Shown: positions 1-9,189 of the stretch, in pieces | How positions within the stretch are numbered: position 1 is the first letter of the stretch | Layout of the letters: each line of letters begins with the position of its first letter | From: Terriglobus saanensis SP1PR4 | GTDB taxonomy: Bacteria > Acidobacteriota > Terriglobia > Terriglobales > Acidobacteriaceae | NCBI RefSeq assembly: GCF_000179915.2 | Contig: NC_014963.1 | Span: 682,001-746,000, forward strand | Direction of reading: 5' to 3' | DNA length: 64,000 nt | Notes under the pieces: model-generated | Databases searched by the model: none | The model's input: only the letters and a program-made list of their open reading frames with translations | What the model was told of the DNA's origin: nothing | Translations under genes and position numbers: made by a program

Positions 1-92
1 GAGAAATCTGCTTCTCTTTCACGCCACCTGATACACTCACAGAAGTTGTCTGGCGTTGCCGCTGTTCCACCGCGCAACGCTCCCAGAAGTGT

Positions 93-168
93 GGGGCTGT
101 AGCTCAGCTGGGAGAGCGCCTCGTTCGCAACGAGGAGGTCAGCGGTTCGATCCCGCTCAGCTCCACCA
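93..168 (+). tRNA. tRNA-Ala (anticodon CGC)
   Basis: This is a complete 76-nt cloverleaf with an encoded CCA end. The acceptor stem pairs GGGGCTG with CAGCTCC and contains the G3-U70 wobble pair that is the classic alanine identity element. The anticodon stem CCTCG/CGAGG encloses the loop TTCGCAA, so the anticodon is CGC and reads GCG codons. The T-loop is the standard GGTTCGATCCC. The gene stands alone, convergent with the response regulator downstream. No clear terminator follows it. Confidence 0.97.
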
Positions 169-227
169 AAAACAATTACTTTAGCCCGCAAAATCTGGCC
201 AATATGAACGCCATCGACAGCTCGTTC

Positions 228-1058
228 TCAGGCTGGTAAAGCGTCCTGAACGGACTCTGCGATGTAGCTTTTCATTGCCTGACTCAGCTGCGAATCCACT
301 TCATCGGCGATGGTCATCACGCCCAGAAGCAGCACGCTGAAATCAATCGTGCCAAGGTTCTTCTGCAGTGTGTGGAAGATGGTCACCTGAAGGATGCGAC
401 TCTCTTCCACCATCATGGCAGCAGTGTATCCCTGCCTGCGACGCTCCATCCCATGCTGCGAGGCCGATTCGGACTTCAGTTCTTTTGTGCCGAGCGGCTT
501 AAAGGCTTGCAGGCGCTTTTCCAGGTCGCGAAAGAGCTGAGGCAGATGCTTGCAGCGCTCGTCACGGCTCAGATGAATCGTAAGCAAGGTCTCTTCCTTT
601 TTTACCTTGTCATACCAATCCTCGATGCTGGCTTCGGTGGTACGTTCGAGAATTGTGGCGAGGGTTTCGACCTTCCGTCTATGGAGAGGTCCCTTGGCGA
701 GTCGTTGCTTGATCGCGTCCAGAAGGTCGGGAACATTCATCGGCTTCACGAGGATCTCGTCCGTCTGCATCAGGATGGCATTGGCAGCCTCGGACATTTC
801 CGGGAACGCACTCAGAAGTAGAGTCACAGCTTCAGGATTTGCGTGTCGCATGGCGCTCACCACGGTAAGTCCGTCTCCCGCACCAGGCATATGCAAATCG
901 CTCAGCAAAACATCGTATTTTTGCGAACTGATGAACTTGAGCGCTTCGCTTACATCGGCGGCGCAGGTGACCTCGAAGCCATGACTTTCAAGAATGGCAC
1001 AGAGGCTCAAACGGACGGACTCGTTATCGTCAACAACCAGAACCCTCGCCAGCGCCAT
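228..1058 (-). CDS. Response regulator: receiver domain plus C-terminal helical domain
   Basis: This 276-residue protein starts at the ATG at 1058, which has GGAGG five bases upstream; a TTG four codons earlier lacks such a site. Residues 1-120 form a canonical receiver domain: acidic pocket D10/D11, phosphoacceptor D54 in LLSDLHMP, and lysine K105 in LVKP. The threonine position is a serine (LLLSA). The rest (about 130-276) has no DNA-binding motif. Its start resembles the RsbRD/RsbU-type N-terminal helical domain (ILERTTEASIEDWYDKV), so it probably relays signals by protein contact rather than by binding DNA. No histidine kinase is adjacent, so it is an orphan. The regulator call is confident; the output-domain family is inferred. 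Confidence 0.85.
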   Translation of the reverse strand: MALARVLVVDDNESVRLSLCAILESHGFEVTCAADVSEALKFISSQKYDVLLSDLHMPGAGDGLTVVSAMRHANPEAVTLLLSAFPEMSEAANAILMQTDEILVKPMNVPDLLDAIKQRLAKGPLHRRKVETLATILERTTEASIEDWYDKVKKEETLLTIHLSRDERCKHLPQLFRDLEKRLQAFKPLGTKELKSESASQHGMERRRQGYTAAMMVEESRILQVTIFHTLQKNLGTIDFSVLLLGVMTIADEVDSQLSQAMKSYIAESVQDALPA

Positions 1059-1252
1059 TGGAACCTCCAAGTGGTCGCAGACGAGTGTCCGTTTGTCCCC
1101 AGTTGTTTATAGGATACGCTTCGTACGGAAGCAGGCATAGCGAGAAGTGTTTGGCAACGCGGGCGGCGGTACTGCGATACGGATTGTTCCCGTGGGACGT
1201 CGCGATCGGAAGCCCAACCCTCCAGCGATGTGCTGTTGCACACGAATAACTC

Positions 1253-1280
1253 TTGACAGAGGCATAGCCCTCTATATATT
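1253..1280 (+). promoter_or_regulatory. Sigma70-type promoter of the ADOP permease gene
   Basis: A perfect -35 TTGACA (1253-1258) is followed after 16 bases by TATATT (1275-1280). It lies about 80 bases before the ATG of the permease at 1363. Many ADOP genes have a PadR-type repressor gene next to them; none is present here, so control, if any, is by an unlinked factor. Confidence 0.65.
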
Positions 1281-1362
1281 AAGCTGTCTAGGTATAAGAG
1301 AGCAGGACGCTTTATTGATGCGGCGACTGCCGCGATCCATCGCGTTTTGAGGACGGTGTGAG

Positions 1363-4002
1363 ATGAGTCTCTGGTCACGTATTTCGAATGCCTTTCGTGG
1401 CGAGCGAGTAAATCGCGAACTGGACGAGGAGTTCGCCTCGCATCTGGAAGAGGCGGTGGCCGCTGGCCGCGATCCGGAGGAGGCCCGGCGCGCGCTTGGA
1501 TCGCCTCTACGGCTGCGCGAAAAGAGTCGCGAGTTTCAGGTAGCGGAATCGCTGGACTCTCTTCGTGCAGACATCGTCTTCGGCTGGCGACAGTTGATGA
1601 AGCATAAGGTGACGACCGCTGCCGCTGTGCTTTCGCTTGGGCTTGGGATCGGTGCGTGTACCGGTGCGTTCCGTCTAGTGGACGCATTGTTTCTCCGGCC
1701 ACTGCCTGTGAGTCATCCTGAAAACTTGTATGCCGTCTCGTACGAGGGTTTGAACGGCCGTGGTGTGCCTGCGAAGTGGGATACGAGCTCGTATCCTCTG
1801 TTTCTGGAGATGCGTGAGGCGGTCAAGGGACAGGCCGAGTTAGTCGATGCGGAGTACGCGATGCACGCCGACTTGACCTATGGCAGCTATCAACAGATGG
1901 AGCGGGTAACGCTGGGGCCGGTGTCCGGTGAGTTCTTCGCAAAGATGGGATTACAGCCGGCGCTGGGACGTTTGATCGTGAACGAAGATGACCTGATGTC
2001 CCATCCGAGGCCTGTGGCCGTGTTGTCCTACGACTACTGGATGCGGCGGTTTGCGGGGGACCCACGGACGGTAGGCAAGACCTTCAAGTGGAATGACACG
2101 CTCTTTGAAGTTGTGGGTGTCGCTCCGAAGGGATTTACGGGAACAGAGCCAGGTACGTTGATCGAGGTGTTTCTACCGGCGCTGATGGATCCCTCTGCAA
2201 AGGATGCGAACGATGCCAGCCAGCGTCTCTTTCTGCGGCCGGAGCGCGGCGTAGGTCTCGCTTCTCTCACGAGCAAACTGGACGCGGTGTATCACCGTTC
2301 CGAACGTGAGCGCGCGAAGGGATGGACGAATCTACCGAAGTATCTTTTGGAGGGATGGCCCAATGCTCATCTCTCGCTTATGCCTGCCGCTGGAGGCGTC
2401 TCTGAACTGCAGAGCGAGTATGGACTGGCACTGAAGGCCCTCGGCGTTCTGGTGGGACTGGTGTTGTTGATTGCATGCGCCAATGTTGCCAACCTGATGA
2501 CGGCGCAGGCGGCTTCACGGGCGCGCGAGATGGCCTTACGCGTCTCTCTTGGCGCGGGACGAGTACGCCTTGTGCGATTGGTCATGATCGAGAGCGTGAT
2601 GATGGGACTCATGGCGTCGACCCTGGGATCGCTGTTCGCATGGTGGGCCGCGCCGTTTGTTGTAGCCAGGATTAGCACGGCGTCGAATCCCATACAACTT
2701 GTGTGGCAACCCGACTGGGCCGTTACAGCCTTTGGTCTCGCGTTAACGCTGGGTGTGATCCTTCTGTTTGGTCTCATACCGGCGCTACGTGCCTCGAGCG
2801 TGAAGCCGTCGCTTGCTCTCAAGGGTGGAGAGGGACCGCAGTCGCAACGCAGAAAAATGCATCTGCTCATCGCATCGCAGGTGACGTTCTGCTTTGTGGT
2901 TTTGTTCATTGCGGGATTATTTACAACGACCTTCCGTAAGCTATCGAATCGCCCGCTTGGCTTCGACTCCGGACGCGTGCTCACGATGCCCACAGATGCG
3001 GAACAGCCGCAGTCCCTTTCACGATGGAACGCTCTGGCCGAACGAATACGCGCCGTTCCCGGAGTGAAGTCCGTTGCGATGTCCGACTGGGCCCTGCTGG
3101 GCGGTAACTCCGAAAACGGTTTCATCAGTGTGCCCGGAAAGCCCAAAACCGAAGTGCTGACGTACTTTCTAAACATCACTCCTGAGTGGCGCACAACCAT
3201 GGGGATACCTCTGCTGGAAGGTCGCGATCTGCGCGATGGGGACATGCAGGGCAGAACTGCGGTCGTCAATGAGACGTTCGTGAAGACGTACTTTGAGGGT
3301 GGTAGTCCCTTGGGAAGAACGTTCCTCGTTGGCCCACACCAACCGATCGCCATTGTCGGTATTGTGGGAGATGCGGTCTACAAGACGCTTCGAGAACCGA
3401 TACTGCCGCAGGTCTATGAGCCGATGCTTGCGACTTCTAAAGACGGAAAACTCAAGGAGCTTCGCTCGGCTACCCTTGTCGTGCATACCGAACAGAGCGA
3501 TCCCGGATCTCTCATGCAGAGTCTTCGTAAAAAGATCGAAGAAGACCCGACGTTTCGCGTAAGCAGGATGCGGACGCAGGAGGAGCTGGTCAGTGCGCAG
3601 ACCATGCGCGAAAGAATGCTGGCTACACTTGCCGCATTCTTTGCCGGGGTAGCTTTGCTCCTGGCCGCCATCGGTCTGTATGGTGTGCTGAGTTACTCCG
3701 TGCTGCAGCGCCAGCGTGAATTCGGTATTCGCATTGCCATTGGCGCGCGCATTGGAAGCGTGGCGCAACTTGTAACATCACGCGTGTTTTTGATGGTCGT
3801 GACAGGAGAGGTTCTTGGTATCGTTCTTGGCAATCTGGCTTCGCGAACGATGGCGTCACTGCTCTTTGAAGTAAAAGGCAATGGGATTTCGATGTTGATC
3901 TTACCGACGTCCGTTCTGCTCGGCGTGGCTCTGCTTTCAGCCCTGCCAGCGGTCGTACGCGCGATGAGGATCGATCCCGTCGTTATGTTGCGATCGGAAT
4001 AA
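1363..4002 (+). CDS. ADOP-type ABC transporter permease (MacB/FtsX family)
   Basis: This 879-residue protein matches the Acidobacterial duplicated orphan permease family. Residues 1-50 (RISNAFRGERVNRELDEEF) are the permease prefix domain found in this family. A first transmembrane helix near 82-105 is followed by a MacB-like periplasmic core and a block of FtsX helices near 360-500. A second periplasmic core and a second FtsX block (about 760-870) follow. These proteins are duplicated MacB-like permeases that usually lack a linked ATPase, and none is linked here. The substrate is unknown; MacB relatives move lipoproteins, peptides or drugs. The gene ends 31 bp from the convergent aldo/keto reductase. 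Confidence 0.93.
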   Translation: MSLWSRISNAFRGERVNRELDEEFASHLEEAVAAGRDPEEARRALGSPLRLREKSREFQVAESLDSLRADIVFGWRQLMKHKVTTAAAVLSLGLGIGACTGAFRLVDALFLRPLPVSHPENLYAVSYEGLNGRGVPAKWDTSSYPLFLEMREAVKGQAELVDAEYAMHADLTYGSYQQMERVTLGPVSGEFFAKMGLQPALGRLIVNEDDLMSHPRPVAVLSYDYWMRRFAGDPRTVGKTFKWNDTLFEVVGVAPKGFTGTEPGTLIEVFLPALMDPSAKDANDASQRLFLRPERGVGLASLTSKLDAVYHRSERERAKGWTNLPKYLLEGWPNAHLSLMPAAGGVSELQSEYGLALKALGVLVGLVLLIACANVANLMTAQAASRAREMALRVSLGAGRVRLVRLVMIESVMMGLMASTLGSLFAWWAAPFVVARISTASNPIQLVWQPDWAVTAFGLALTLGVILLFGLIPALRASSVKPSLALKGGEGPQSQRRKMHLLIASQVTFCFVVLFIAGLFTTTFRKLSNRPLGFDSGRVLTMPTDAEQPQSLSRWNALAERIRAVPGVKSVAMSDWALLGGNSENGFISVPGKPKTEVLTYFLNITPEWRTTMGIPLLEGRDLRDGDMQGRTAVVNETFVKTYFEGGSPLGRTFLVGPHQPIAIVGIVGDAVYKTLREPILPQVYEPMLATSKDGKLKELRSATLVVHTEQSDPGSLMQSLRKKIEEDPTFRVSRMRTQEELVSAQTMRERMLATLAAFFAGVALLLAAIGLYGVLSYSVLQRQREFGIRIAIGARIGSVAQLVTSRVFLMVVTGEVLGIVLGNLASRTMASLLFEVKGNGISMLILPTSVLLGVALLSALPAVVRAMRIDPVVMLRSE

Positions 4003-4033
4003 CCAGGATGTTCTGTCGCGCGTACGACCACTT

Positions 4034-4918
4034 TTACTGCTTAGGCGCTGTACCGATGGAGTCGAGTTCAGCGAGTAGCTCGGCGGGTATCTGCAACGTC
4101 GCAGCCTTCAGATTTTCGTGCAGGTGCTTCACCGTCGATGTGCCGGGGATCAGGAGAATGTTCGGCGAGCGCTGCAGAAGCCATGCCAGCGCCACCTGCA
4201 TCGGTGTGGCCTGGAGCGAGGTCGCTGCTGTGTTGAGCGCATCCGACTGGAGCGGCGTAAACCCTCCCAACGGAAAGAACGGCACAAACGCTATGCCCTG
4301 CTTGGCAAGCTCATCGATAAACGCATCGTCATGCCGATGTGCGAGGTTATACATGTTCTGTATACACACGATCTCAGAGATCGCCTGTCCTTCGGCCAAC
4401 TGTTTGGGCGTGACATTGCTCAAGCCAAGATGGCGAATGAGCCCCTGCTGCTTGAGCTCCGCGAGGACCGTCAGAGGTGCTTCAATCGAGTCTTCCGATG
4501 GCTCCGCGATTCCACCCACGCGCAGGTTGACGACATCCAGCCTGTCGAGACCTAGATTGCGAAGGTTGTCATGCACTCCATCGATCAGTTCCTGACGCGA
4601 AAGAGCGTGAACCCAGGACTTGTCTGCCTCTCTGCGAGCGCCTACCTTCGTCACAATCGTCAAGTCATCCGCATAGGGATGAAGCGCCTGTTTGATCAGT
4701 TGATTGGTCACATGCGGACCATAAAAGTCGGAGGTGTCGATATGGTTTACGCCGGACGCAACCGCTTCTTTCAGTACCGCAATCGCACCGTCTACATCTC
4801 GTGGCGGTCCCCACACCTGCGGTCCTGCAAGTTGCATCGCACCATACCCCATGCGGTTCAAGGTCATCGAAGTACCGGGAAGGGTAAAGCTTCCGCCGAG
4901 ATCTATCTGCTTCGTCAT
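4034..4918 (-). CDS. Aldo/keto reductase
   Basis: This is a cytoplasmic NAD(P)H-dependent oxidoreductase of the AKR superfamily (TIM barrel), about 294 residues from the ATG at 4918. That start has AGGAG seven bases upstream; an in-frame extension upstream overlaps the promoter and is unlikely. Catalytic D and Y lie in HIDTSDFYG and the active-site lysine in TIVTKVG. In place of the usual catalytic histidine region it reads NLRVGG, as in some YdbC/YakC-like oxidoreductases. A C-terminal cofactor loop reads LIPGTSTVKHLHEN. The gene is divergent from a TetR regulator across 51 bp, the usual arrangement for a stress- or solvent-inducible reductase under its own repressor. The substrate cannot be predicted. 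Confidence 0.93.
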   Translation of the reverse strand: MTKQIDLGGSFTLPGTSMTLNRMGYGAMQLAGPQVWGPPRDVDGAIAVLKEAVASGVNHIDTSDFYGPHVTNQLIKQALHPYADDLTIVTKVGARREADKSWVHALSRQELIDGVHDNLRNLGLDRLDVVNLRVGGIAEPSEDSIEAPLTVLAELKQQGLIRHLGLSNVTPKQLAEGQAISEIVCIQNMYNLAHRHDDAFIDELAKQGIAFVPFFPLGGFTPLQSDALNTAATSLQATPMQVALAWLLQRSPNILLIPGTSTVKHLHENLKAATLQIPAELLAELDSIGTAPKQ

Positions 4919-4969
4919 TTGTTTCTCCTTGTGATTAGATGAAGAAAGCTTCAGGTTAGGAGTTCGCAT
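4919..4969. promoter_or_regulatory. Divergent promoter region, aldo/keto reductase - TetR regulator
   Basis: This 51-bp spacer holds the ribosome binding sites of both genes: AGGAG on the minus strand for the reductase, and AGGAG at 4958-4962 for the regulator. The central part around 4940-4956 contains the inverted pair GAAAGCTTC, a plausible core of a TetR operator. No protein-binding data can be inferred beyond that geometry. Confidence 0.4.
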
Positions 4970-5629
4970 TTGCCCCCGCATCCCTCAGCACTCTTAGAAC
5001 CCCGTAAATCGCCTGTACAAGCGCGCTCCACTGCGAGTGTGGAAGCCATTCTGGAAGCCACCATTCAGGTTCTGGTCACCGTGGGCAAGGAGCGTTTGAC
5101 CACGACCAGGGTGGCACTCAGAGCGGGTGTGTCGGTTGGAACTTTGTATCAGTACTTCCCCAATAAGAGCGCGCTTCTTCAGGCAGTGATCCAGCGTCAT
5201 CTCGACGAAGTGACCGAGGCGGTGGAGCACGTATGTCAGGAGCAGGAGACCGCCACCCTTCAGCAGATGGGGACAGCGCTCATCAACGCGTTTCTTGAAG
5301 CGAAGATGAGGAATGATCCGAAGACGAGCGTCGCGATGTACTCCGTAAGCTCTGATGTGGACGGAGCCAGGATCGTGCGGAAAATGGGTGTGCGAACCAA
5401 CAAGGCGATTGTCGGCATGTTGAAAACCTCCTGCGAACCGCTCACGAGAGATCCGCAGATCGTCGCCACCATGTTGCAGAGTGCGATGGCGGGCATCAGC
5501 CGCAGCCTGCTCGAATCGGCTTCTCCCGAGAAACAATTCGAAGCCTTTCGACAGGAACTGATCTTCTTCGTCTGCACCTATATGGAGGCCGCTTCCGCGC
5601 GGCCATCGATGCGTGCGCGTGGGCGATAA
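4970..5629 (+). CDS. TetR/AcrR family transcriptional regulator
   Basis: This 219-residue repressor-type regulator starts at a TTG at 4970, supported by AGGAG at 4958-4962. The N-terminal DNA-binding domain is typical: RSTASVEAILEATIQVL, then the helix-turn-helix TTTRVALRAGVSVGTLYQYF and the family signature YQYFPNKSALL (about residues 45-75). The C-terminal ligand-binding half is divergent, as usual. Its placement 51 bp from the divergent aldo/keto reductase suggests that it controls that gene and itself. The dehydrogenase at 5657 starts only 27 bp downstream and may be co-transcribed. Confidence 0.92.
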   Translation: MPPHPSALLEPRKSPVQARSTASVEAILEATIQVLVTVGKERLTTTRVALRAGVSVGTLYQYFPNKSALLQAVIQRHLDEVTEAVEHVCQEQETATLQQMGTALINAFLEAKMRNDPKTSVAMYSVSSDVDGARIVRKMGVRTNKAIVGMLKTSCEPLTRDPQIVATMLQSAMAGISRSLLESASPEKQFEAFRQELIFFVCTYMEAASARPSMRARGR

Positions 5630-5656
5630 ACACGCGGGAACCTTTACCATCACTTC

Positions 5657-6694
5657 ATGCAGCGCATATCTTTTGCCGAACTCCAGTCCACGATTTCAGC
5701 CGTCCTCCAGCGCACGGGTGTCTCGCCAAAGCGCGCGGACCGCTGTGCCACGCTCTTTGCAGAGACCACGCGCGACGGTGTCTACACGCACGGTCTCAAC
5801 CGTCTTCCACGCATGCTGGCGATGATCGCGAACGGCTCCGTCTCCACTACGGCGGAGCCCACCGTGGTGGCCTCTCACGGCGCGCTGGAAAGCTGGGACG
5901 GCCATCTCGGTATCGGCAATCTCAACGCAGAAGCCGCGATGGCCCGCGCCATGGAGTTGGCCGACCAGTACAGTCTCGGATGTGTTGCGCTCCGTAATAC
6001 CTCTCACTGGATGCGTGGTGGAACCTACGGCTGGCAGGCGGCGGACCGCGGATACTTCGCCCTCAGTTGGACGAACACCAACCCCAACACGCCAGCCTGG
6101 GGAACCGCTGGCCCTACACTAGGCAACAATCCCTTCGTCGTCGCGATTCCAAGGATCAATCCCAAAACGGGGGACTACCGCAGCGGCCCGCACGTCGTTC
6201 TCGACATGGCCATCAGTCAGTTCTCCTATGGCCAGCTCGACGCTCACATCGCGCGTGGAGAACAACTCTCTGTCCCCGGTGGATTTGATCCGGAGGGGAA
6301 CCTTACCCGCGACCCCGCAGCCATCCGTGAAAGTTATCGTGCTCTTCCCATCGGTTTCTGGAAAGGCTCCGGTCTGGCCCTTACGCTCGATCTCTTTGCA
6401 GCCATGCTCTCCGGCGGCAAGGCCACGCATGAGATTTCGCTCGATCCACTCTTTGAAACCGGAATCAGCCAGATCTTCCTCGTTGTCTCGCCTTCGAACG
6501 TGGCCCATGCCGAAGCTATGACCCAGACAGTCGATGCCCTCATTCAGGCTCTCCGGTCGGCGCCGCGCAGCGATCCGGCCACGCCACCCCGCTATCCCGG
6601 CGAAGAAACCCTCCGCCTGCGCGAGGAAAACACCCGTCTCGGCATTCCGGTGGACGAGAGTGTATGGGCGGAAATCCAGTTACGTCTGTCTTAG
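5657..6694 (+). CDS. dlgD: 3-dehydro-L-gulonate 2-dehydrogenase (malate/L-lactate dehydrogenase family)
   Basis: This 345-residue NAD(P)H-dependent reductase belongs to the LDH2/MDH2 family. It resembles E. coli YiaK along its whole length: VYTHGLNRLPR near residue 40, VALRNTSHWMRGGTYGWQAA near 105-125 with the proposed catalytic histidine, then GGFDPEGNLTRDP, GFWKGSG and GISQIF. YiaK interconverts 2,3-diketo-L-gulonate and 3-dehydro-L-gulonate in L-ascorbate/L-xylulose-type sugar use. No kinase, transporter or aldolase of that pathway lies nearby, so the substrate is inferred from similarity alone. No strong ribosome binding site precedes the ATG. Confidence 0.85.
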   Translation: MQRISFAELQSTISAVLQRTGVSPKRADRCATLFAETTRDGVYTHGLNRLPRMLAMIANGSVSTTAEPTVVASHGALESWDGHLGIGNLNAEAAMARAMELADQYSLGCVALRNTSHWMRGGTYGWQAADRGYFALSWTNTNPNTPAWGTAGPTLGNNPFVVAIPRINPKTGDYRSGPHVVLDMAISQFSYGQLDAHIARGEQLSVPGGFDPEGNLTRDPAAIRESYRALPIGFWKGSGLALTLDLFAAMLSGGKATHEISLDPLFETGISQIFLVVSPSNVAHAEAMTQTVDALIQALRSAPRSDPATPPRYPGEETLRLREENTRLGIPVDESVWAEIQLRLS

Positions 6695-6993
6695 ACCGAA
6701 GCAAATCAGACGGAATTCGATCCCTCGATTACCGTAAATTGGCCCAGACGATAGGCACGTAAGAGCCTCCATGGGGGATATTTTCGGGGTAAAAAGGAGA
6801 AATTTCTTTCTTCTTCGTCGGGCATTGCTCTTCTTATCTTGTTGATTTATTTAGGGACGAAATGGATCGCCAAATGCAAGGGTTGGAGATAGCTCTCCCT
6901 CGACCCATAATATCTTCCCTGACTTTTCGAAAGACAGTAATTCGAAACAGCGGTGGAACAAGAACATGGATTGGTTGTTCTTCGAGGTCAATT
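6695..6993. other. Intergenic stretch with no recognised gene
   Basis: About 300 bp of comparatively A+T-rich DNA lie between dlgD and the XRE regulator. I see purine-rich GGAG runs and short palindromes such as AGAAATTTCT near 6800, but no convincing gene, RNA or repeat. It probably contains the promoter of the XRE gene. An in-frame upstream extension of that gene from 6862 looks non-coding in composition. Confidence 0.4.
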
Positions 6994-7281
6994 ATGAATC
7001 TTTCTTCTGTCGGAATTCCTTCGAACACAAACGGGCAAGATGCCTCGGTTAACCAGAGTTACTCACTTCCGCGCGACATCAGCAGCCGATTTGGAAGACG
7101 TCTTAGGGAACTCAGACAATCGCGAAATCTCACGCAGTTAGCCATGGCGGAACAGTTTGGGATCGATCGCAGTTTCATAAGTGATGTTGAGTGTGGGCGG
7201 AAGAGCATCTCTCTCCCGACTCTGGAAGTGATGGCTTTAGGATTCAAGCTTTCTCTTTCGGACATTCTTCGCGGTATCTAG
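6994..7281 (+). CDS. Small XRE-family helix-turn-helix regulator
   Basis: This protein of about 95 residues starts at the ATG at 6994, with GAGGT seven bases upstream. Almost all of it is one Cro/C1-type helix-turn-helix domain (residues 30-90): FGRRLRELRQSRNLTQLAMA, then the recognition region FGIDRSFISDVECGRKSIS and LPTLEVMALGFKLSLSDIL. It has no sensor or dimerisation extension. Such stand-alone proteins are often phage-, plasmid- or restriction-linked controllers, or regulators of a neighbour. Here the nearest downstream genes are a predicted small membrane peptide and a membrane glycosyltransferase. Its target is unknown. Confidence 0.85.
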   Translation: MNLSSVGIPSNTNGQDASVNQSYSLPRDISSRFGRRLRELRQSRNLTQLAMAEQFGIDRSFISDVECGRKSISLPTLEVMALGFKLSLSDILRGI

Positions 7282-7330
7282 GATCACCTGTTATCGCAAC
7301 AAGCGGTGCATGCATTACCGAGGATCGAAG

Positions 7331-7483
7331 ATGAAAAACTTGAGCGAAACCAGCATAGCAACGTACCGTCCACTTACCGGCCGATCTCTTTGGTCTGCAT
7401 GGCTGTCGAGCCCGCATCTCACGGTACATTTTATGTTTATCTGGGTGGCTGCCATGTTACTTGTTGTTCTTGCTCTGCTGTAA
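7331..7483 (+). CDS. Predicted 50-residue single-span membrane peptide
   Basis: This short reading frame starts with ATG at 7331, preceded by GAGG nine bases upstream. It encodes about 30 polar residues (start MKNLSETSIATYRPLTG) followed by a hydrophobic segment (about 31-50, MFIWVAAMLLVVLALL), then a TAA stop. The shape, soluble N-terminus then one helix at the extreme C-terminus, fits a tail-anchored small protein. It lies 49 bp after the XRE regulator and 84 bp before the membrane glycosyltransferase. I recognise no family. It could be chance, since a hydrophobic run of this length is not rare in T-rich DNA. Confidence 0.45.
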   Translation: MKNLSETSIATYRPLTGRSLWSAWLSSPHLTVHFMFIWVAAMLLVVLALL

Positions 7484-7567
7484 TCGAACGCTCGCTCCAG
7501 GTTAGACAGTCCAGGCACGCGGGCATTCCAGAGATCGATATTGCCCCAGAATATCGATAGGAGATAC

Positions 7568-9070
7568 ATGGGGGTTGTCGGGCTCCGTAGTCTTTACTTT
7601 TGGATCGCCATAGCCGCTTGTTATGCGGCATGGACACCTTTTCATAGCGGACTTGCCTGGCATGTCTTCGTCCAGGACGACTGCTTTTACTATTTGAAGG
7701 TCGCTCAAAACCTGGCGACCGGTCATGGCTCTACGTTCAACGGTCTGGTCGCCACGAATGGCTACCATCCTTTGTGGCTCCTACTTTTGACTTTGGTTTG
7801 CGCACTCTTCGGCCAGTCATCGTTCTTTCCATTTATTGCACTGATGGTCTTTGCGGCCATCCTTGCGACCTATTTTGCAGCACGGATCATTCTTCGACGG
7901 ACGGGTGTTTCTCCGCTGGTAGCGAGCACCCTCGCGGCATTGGTCGCCGCGTTTTCCATGCCAATGTTTTTTACGGGCATGGAGGTGATTCTCACCATTC
8001 CGATCGGACTTTTTTTTCTTGCGCTTTGCGTTAGCGCCGACCCGGATCGCCACCGGTTTTATCACGCGTTCGGTCTGGGATGCGTACTCACCTGCCTGGT
8101 TCTCTCTCGGCTCGATACGGTTCTGCTGGTACTACTTCTGCTGGCAGGACTTCTTCTGCAACCGCGCCTGCGGTCTCGGATCCGGCGTCCGCATGTCGTT
8201 GGGGTCCTTCTCGGCCTGATTCCGCTCGGTCTGTATTTTGCTTCGAATCGAATTCTCTTCCATACCTGGATGCCCGTCTCCGGGATGGCGAAGCAGATGC
8301 GCTGGCATCACTTCCCATCGCGACAGGTCTGGCACAGCTTTCTCGCCGGTCCGGTGCGCCACTATGGAAGCTTTCTGCCGATCGTCCTGGCGTTTCCACT
8401 TCTCTTCAAATGCTTCCGCAAGCTGTCGGATACGGAGAAGGTGGTCTACTCCGCCGTTCTGATATGGCCTTTTGCGTACATCCTGATGCTCTCCTGCCTG
8501 AGCGACTGGATGCTCTGGATGTGGTACTTCTACCCGTTTCGCCTCTCTCTTTGCGTCGCCCTGGCACTCATTTTTAGTTGGGATCCGGTCATTCGACTTA
8601 CTCAGAAGCCTGCGATGATCGTTTTGCTTGTCGTGATTTCCGTGGTGAAGTTGTTTACCGCGCGCTGGGCACCGGGAGATGTGCCGGAGATGGTCGAGGC
8701 CGGGCAGCGTGTGGCCACGTTTTCCCAGACACATCCAGGCACATACGCCATGGGAGATCGCGCTGGCAGTGTTGGCTTTCTCATGCGGCATCCTCTCGTG
8801 CAAACAGAAGGCCTCATGATGGACCTCTCCTACCTGGAGTCCTTACGTCGGCAGGGAAGCTTGCGTGGTGCGCTGCGCCTTCGCGGCGTTCGCTACTACA
8901 TCGCAACAAGCTCCGCGCCGATGCCGCAATGCTTCCAGGCAAGTGAGCCCAGCCAGGCCGGCCCGGATTCACCCCATCTGCAGGACCTTTTCTGCGACGC
9001 CCCCATTGCCAGATTCAAAGAAGGAGAAGTCACGACAGCCATCTTTGACTTGCAGTCTGCACACGAATAG
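7568..9070 (+). CDS. Polytopic membrane protein, GT-C type glycosyltransferase-like
   Basis: This protein of about 500 residues starts at the ATG at 7568, which follows AGGAG by four bases. The N-terminal helix is followed by a loop containing the acidic pair in VQDDCFYYLK and the conserved-looking NGYHPLWLLLL. This is the usual layout of GT-C enzymes, which use lipid-linked sugars and keep a catalytic acidic residue in the first external loop. About 10-11 further hydrophobic segments extend to residue 400, then a soluble C-terminal tail of about 100 residues. It probably adds sugars on the outer face of the cytoplasmic membrane, for the surface polymers encoded downstream. The exact reaction is unknown. 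Confidence 0.75.
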   Translation: MGVVGLRSLYFWIAIAACYAAWTPFHSGLAWHVFVQDDCFYYLKVAQNLATGHGSTFNGLVATNGYHPLWLLLLTLVCALFGQSSFFPFIALMVFAAILATYFAARIILRRTGVSPLVASTLAALVAAFSMPMFFTGMEVILTIPIGLFFLALCVSADPDRHRFYHAFGLGCVLTCLVLSRLDTVLLVLLLLAGLLLQPRLRSRIRRPHVVGVLLGLIPLGLYFASNRILFHTWMPVSGMAKQMRWHHFPSRQVWHSFLAGPVRHYGSFLPIVLAFPLLFKCFRKLSDTEKVVYSAVLIWPFAYILMLSCLSDWMLWMWYFYPFRLSLCVALALIFSWDPVIRLTQKPAMIVLLVVISVVKLFTARWAPGDVPEMVEAGQRVATFSQTHPGTYAMGDRAGSVGFLMRHPLVQTEGLMMDLSYLESLRRQGSLRGALRLRGVRYYIATSSAPMPQCFQASEPSQAGPDSPHLQDLFCDAPIARFKEGEVTTAIFDLQSAHE

Positions 9071-9189
9071 CGTGCGATAACGCTTATGGAAAAGTAGTAA
9101 AAGCGTGGGCGAGTAGGAAAAACTTGCCCAGTCTTCTGCAAGGAGGTGCATTTTCCCTCGTGAAATTGAGGAAAGTGCAAATTTTCGTT

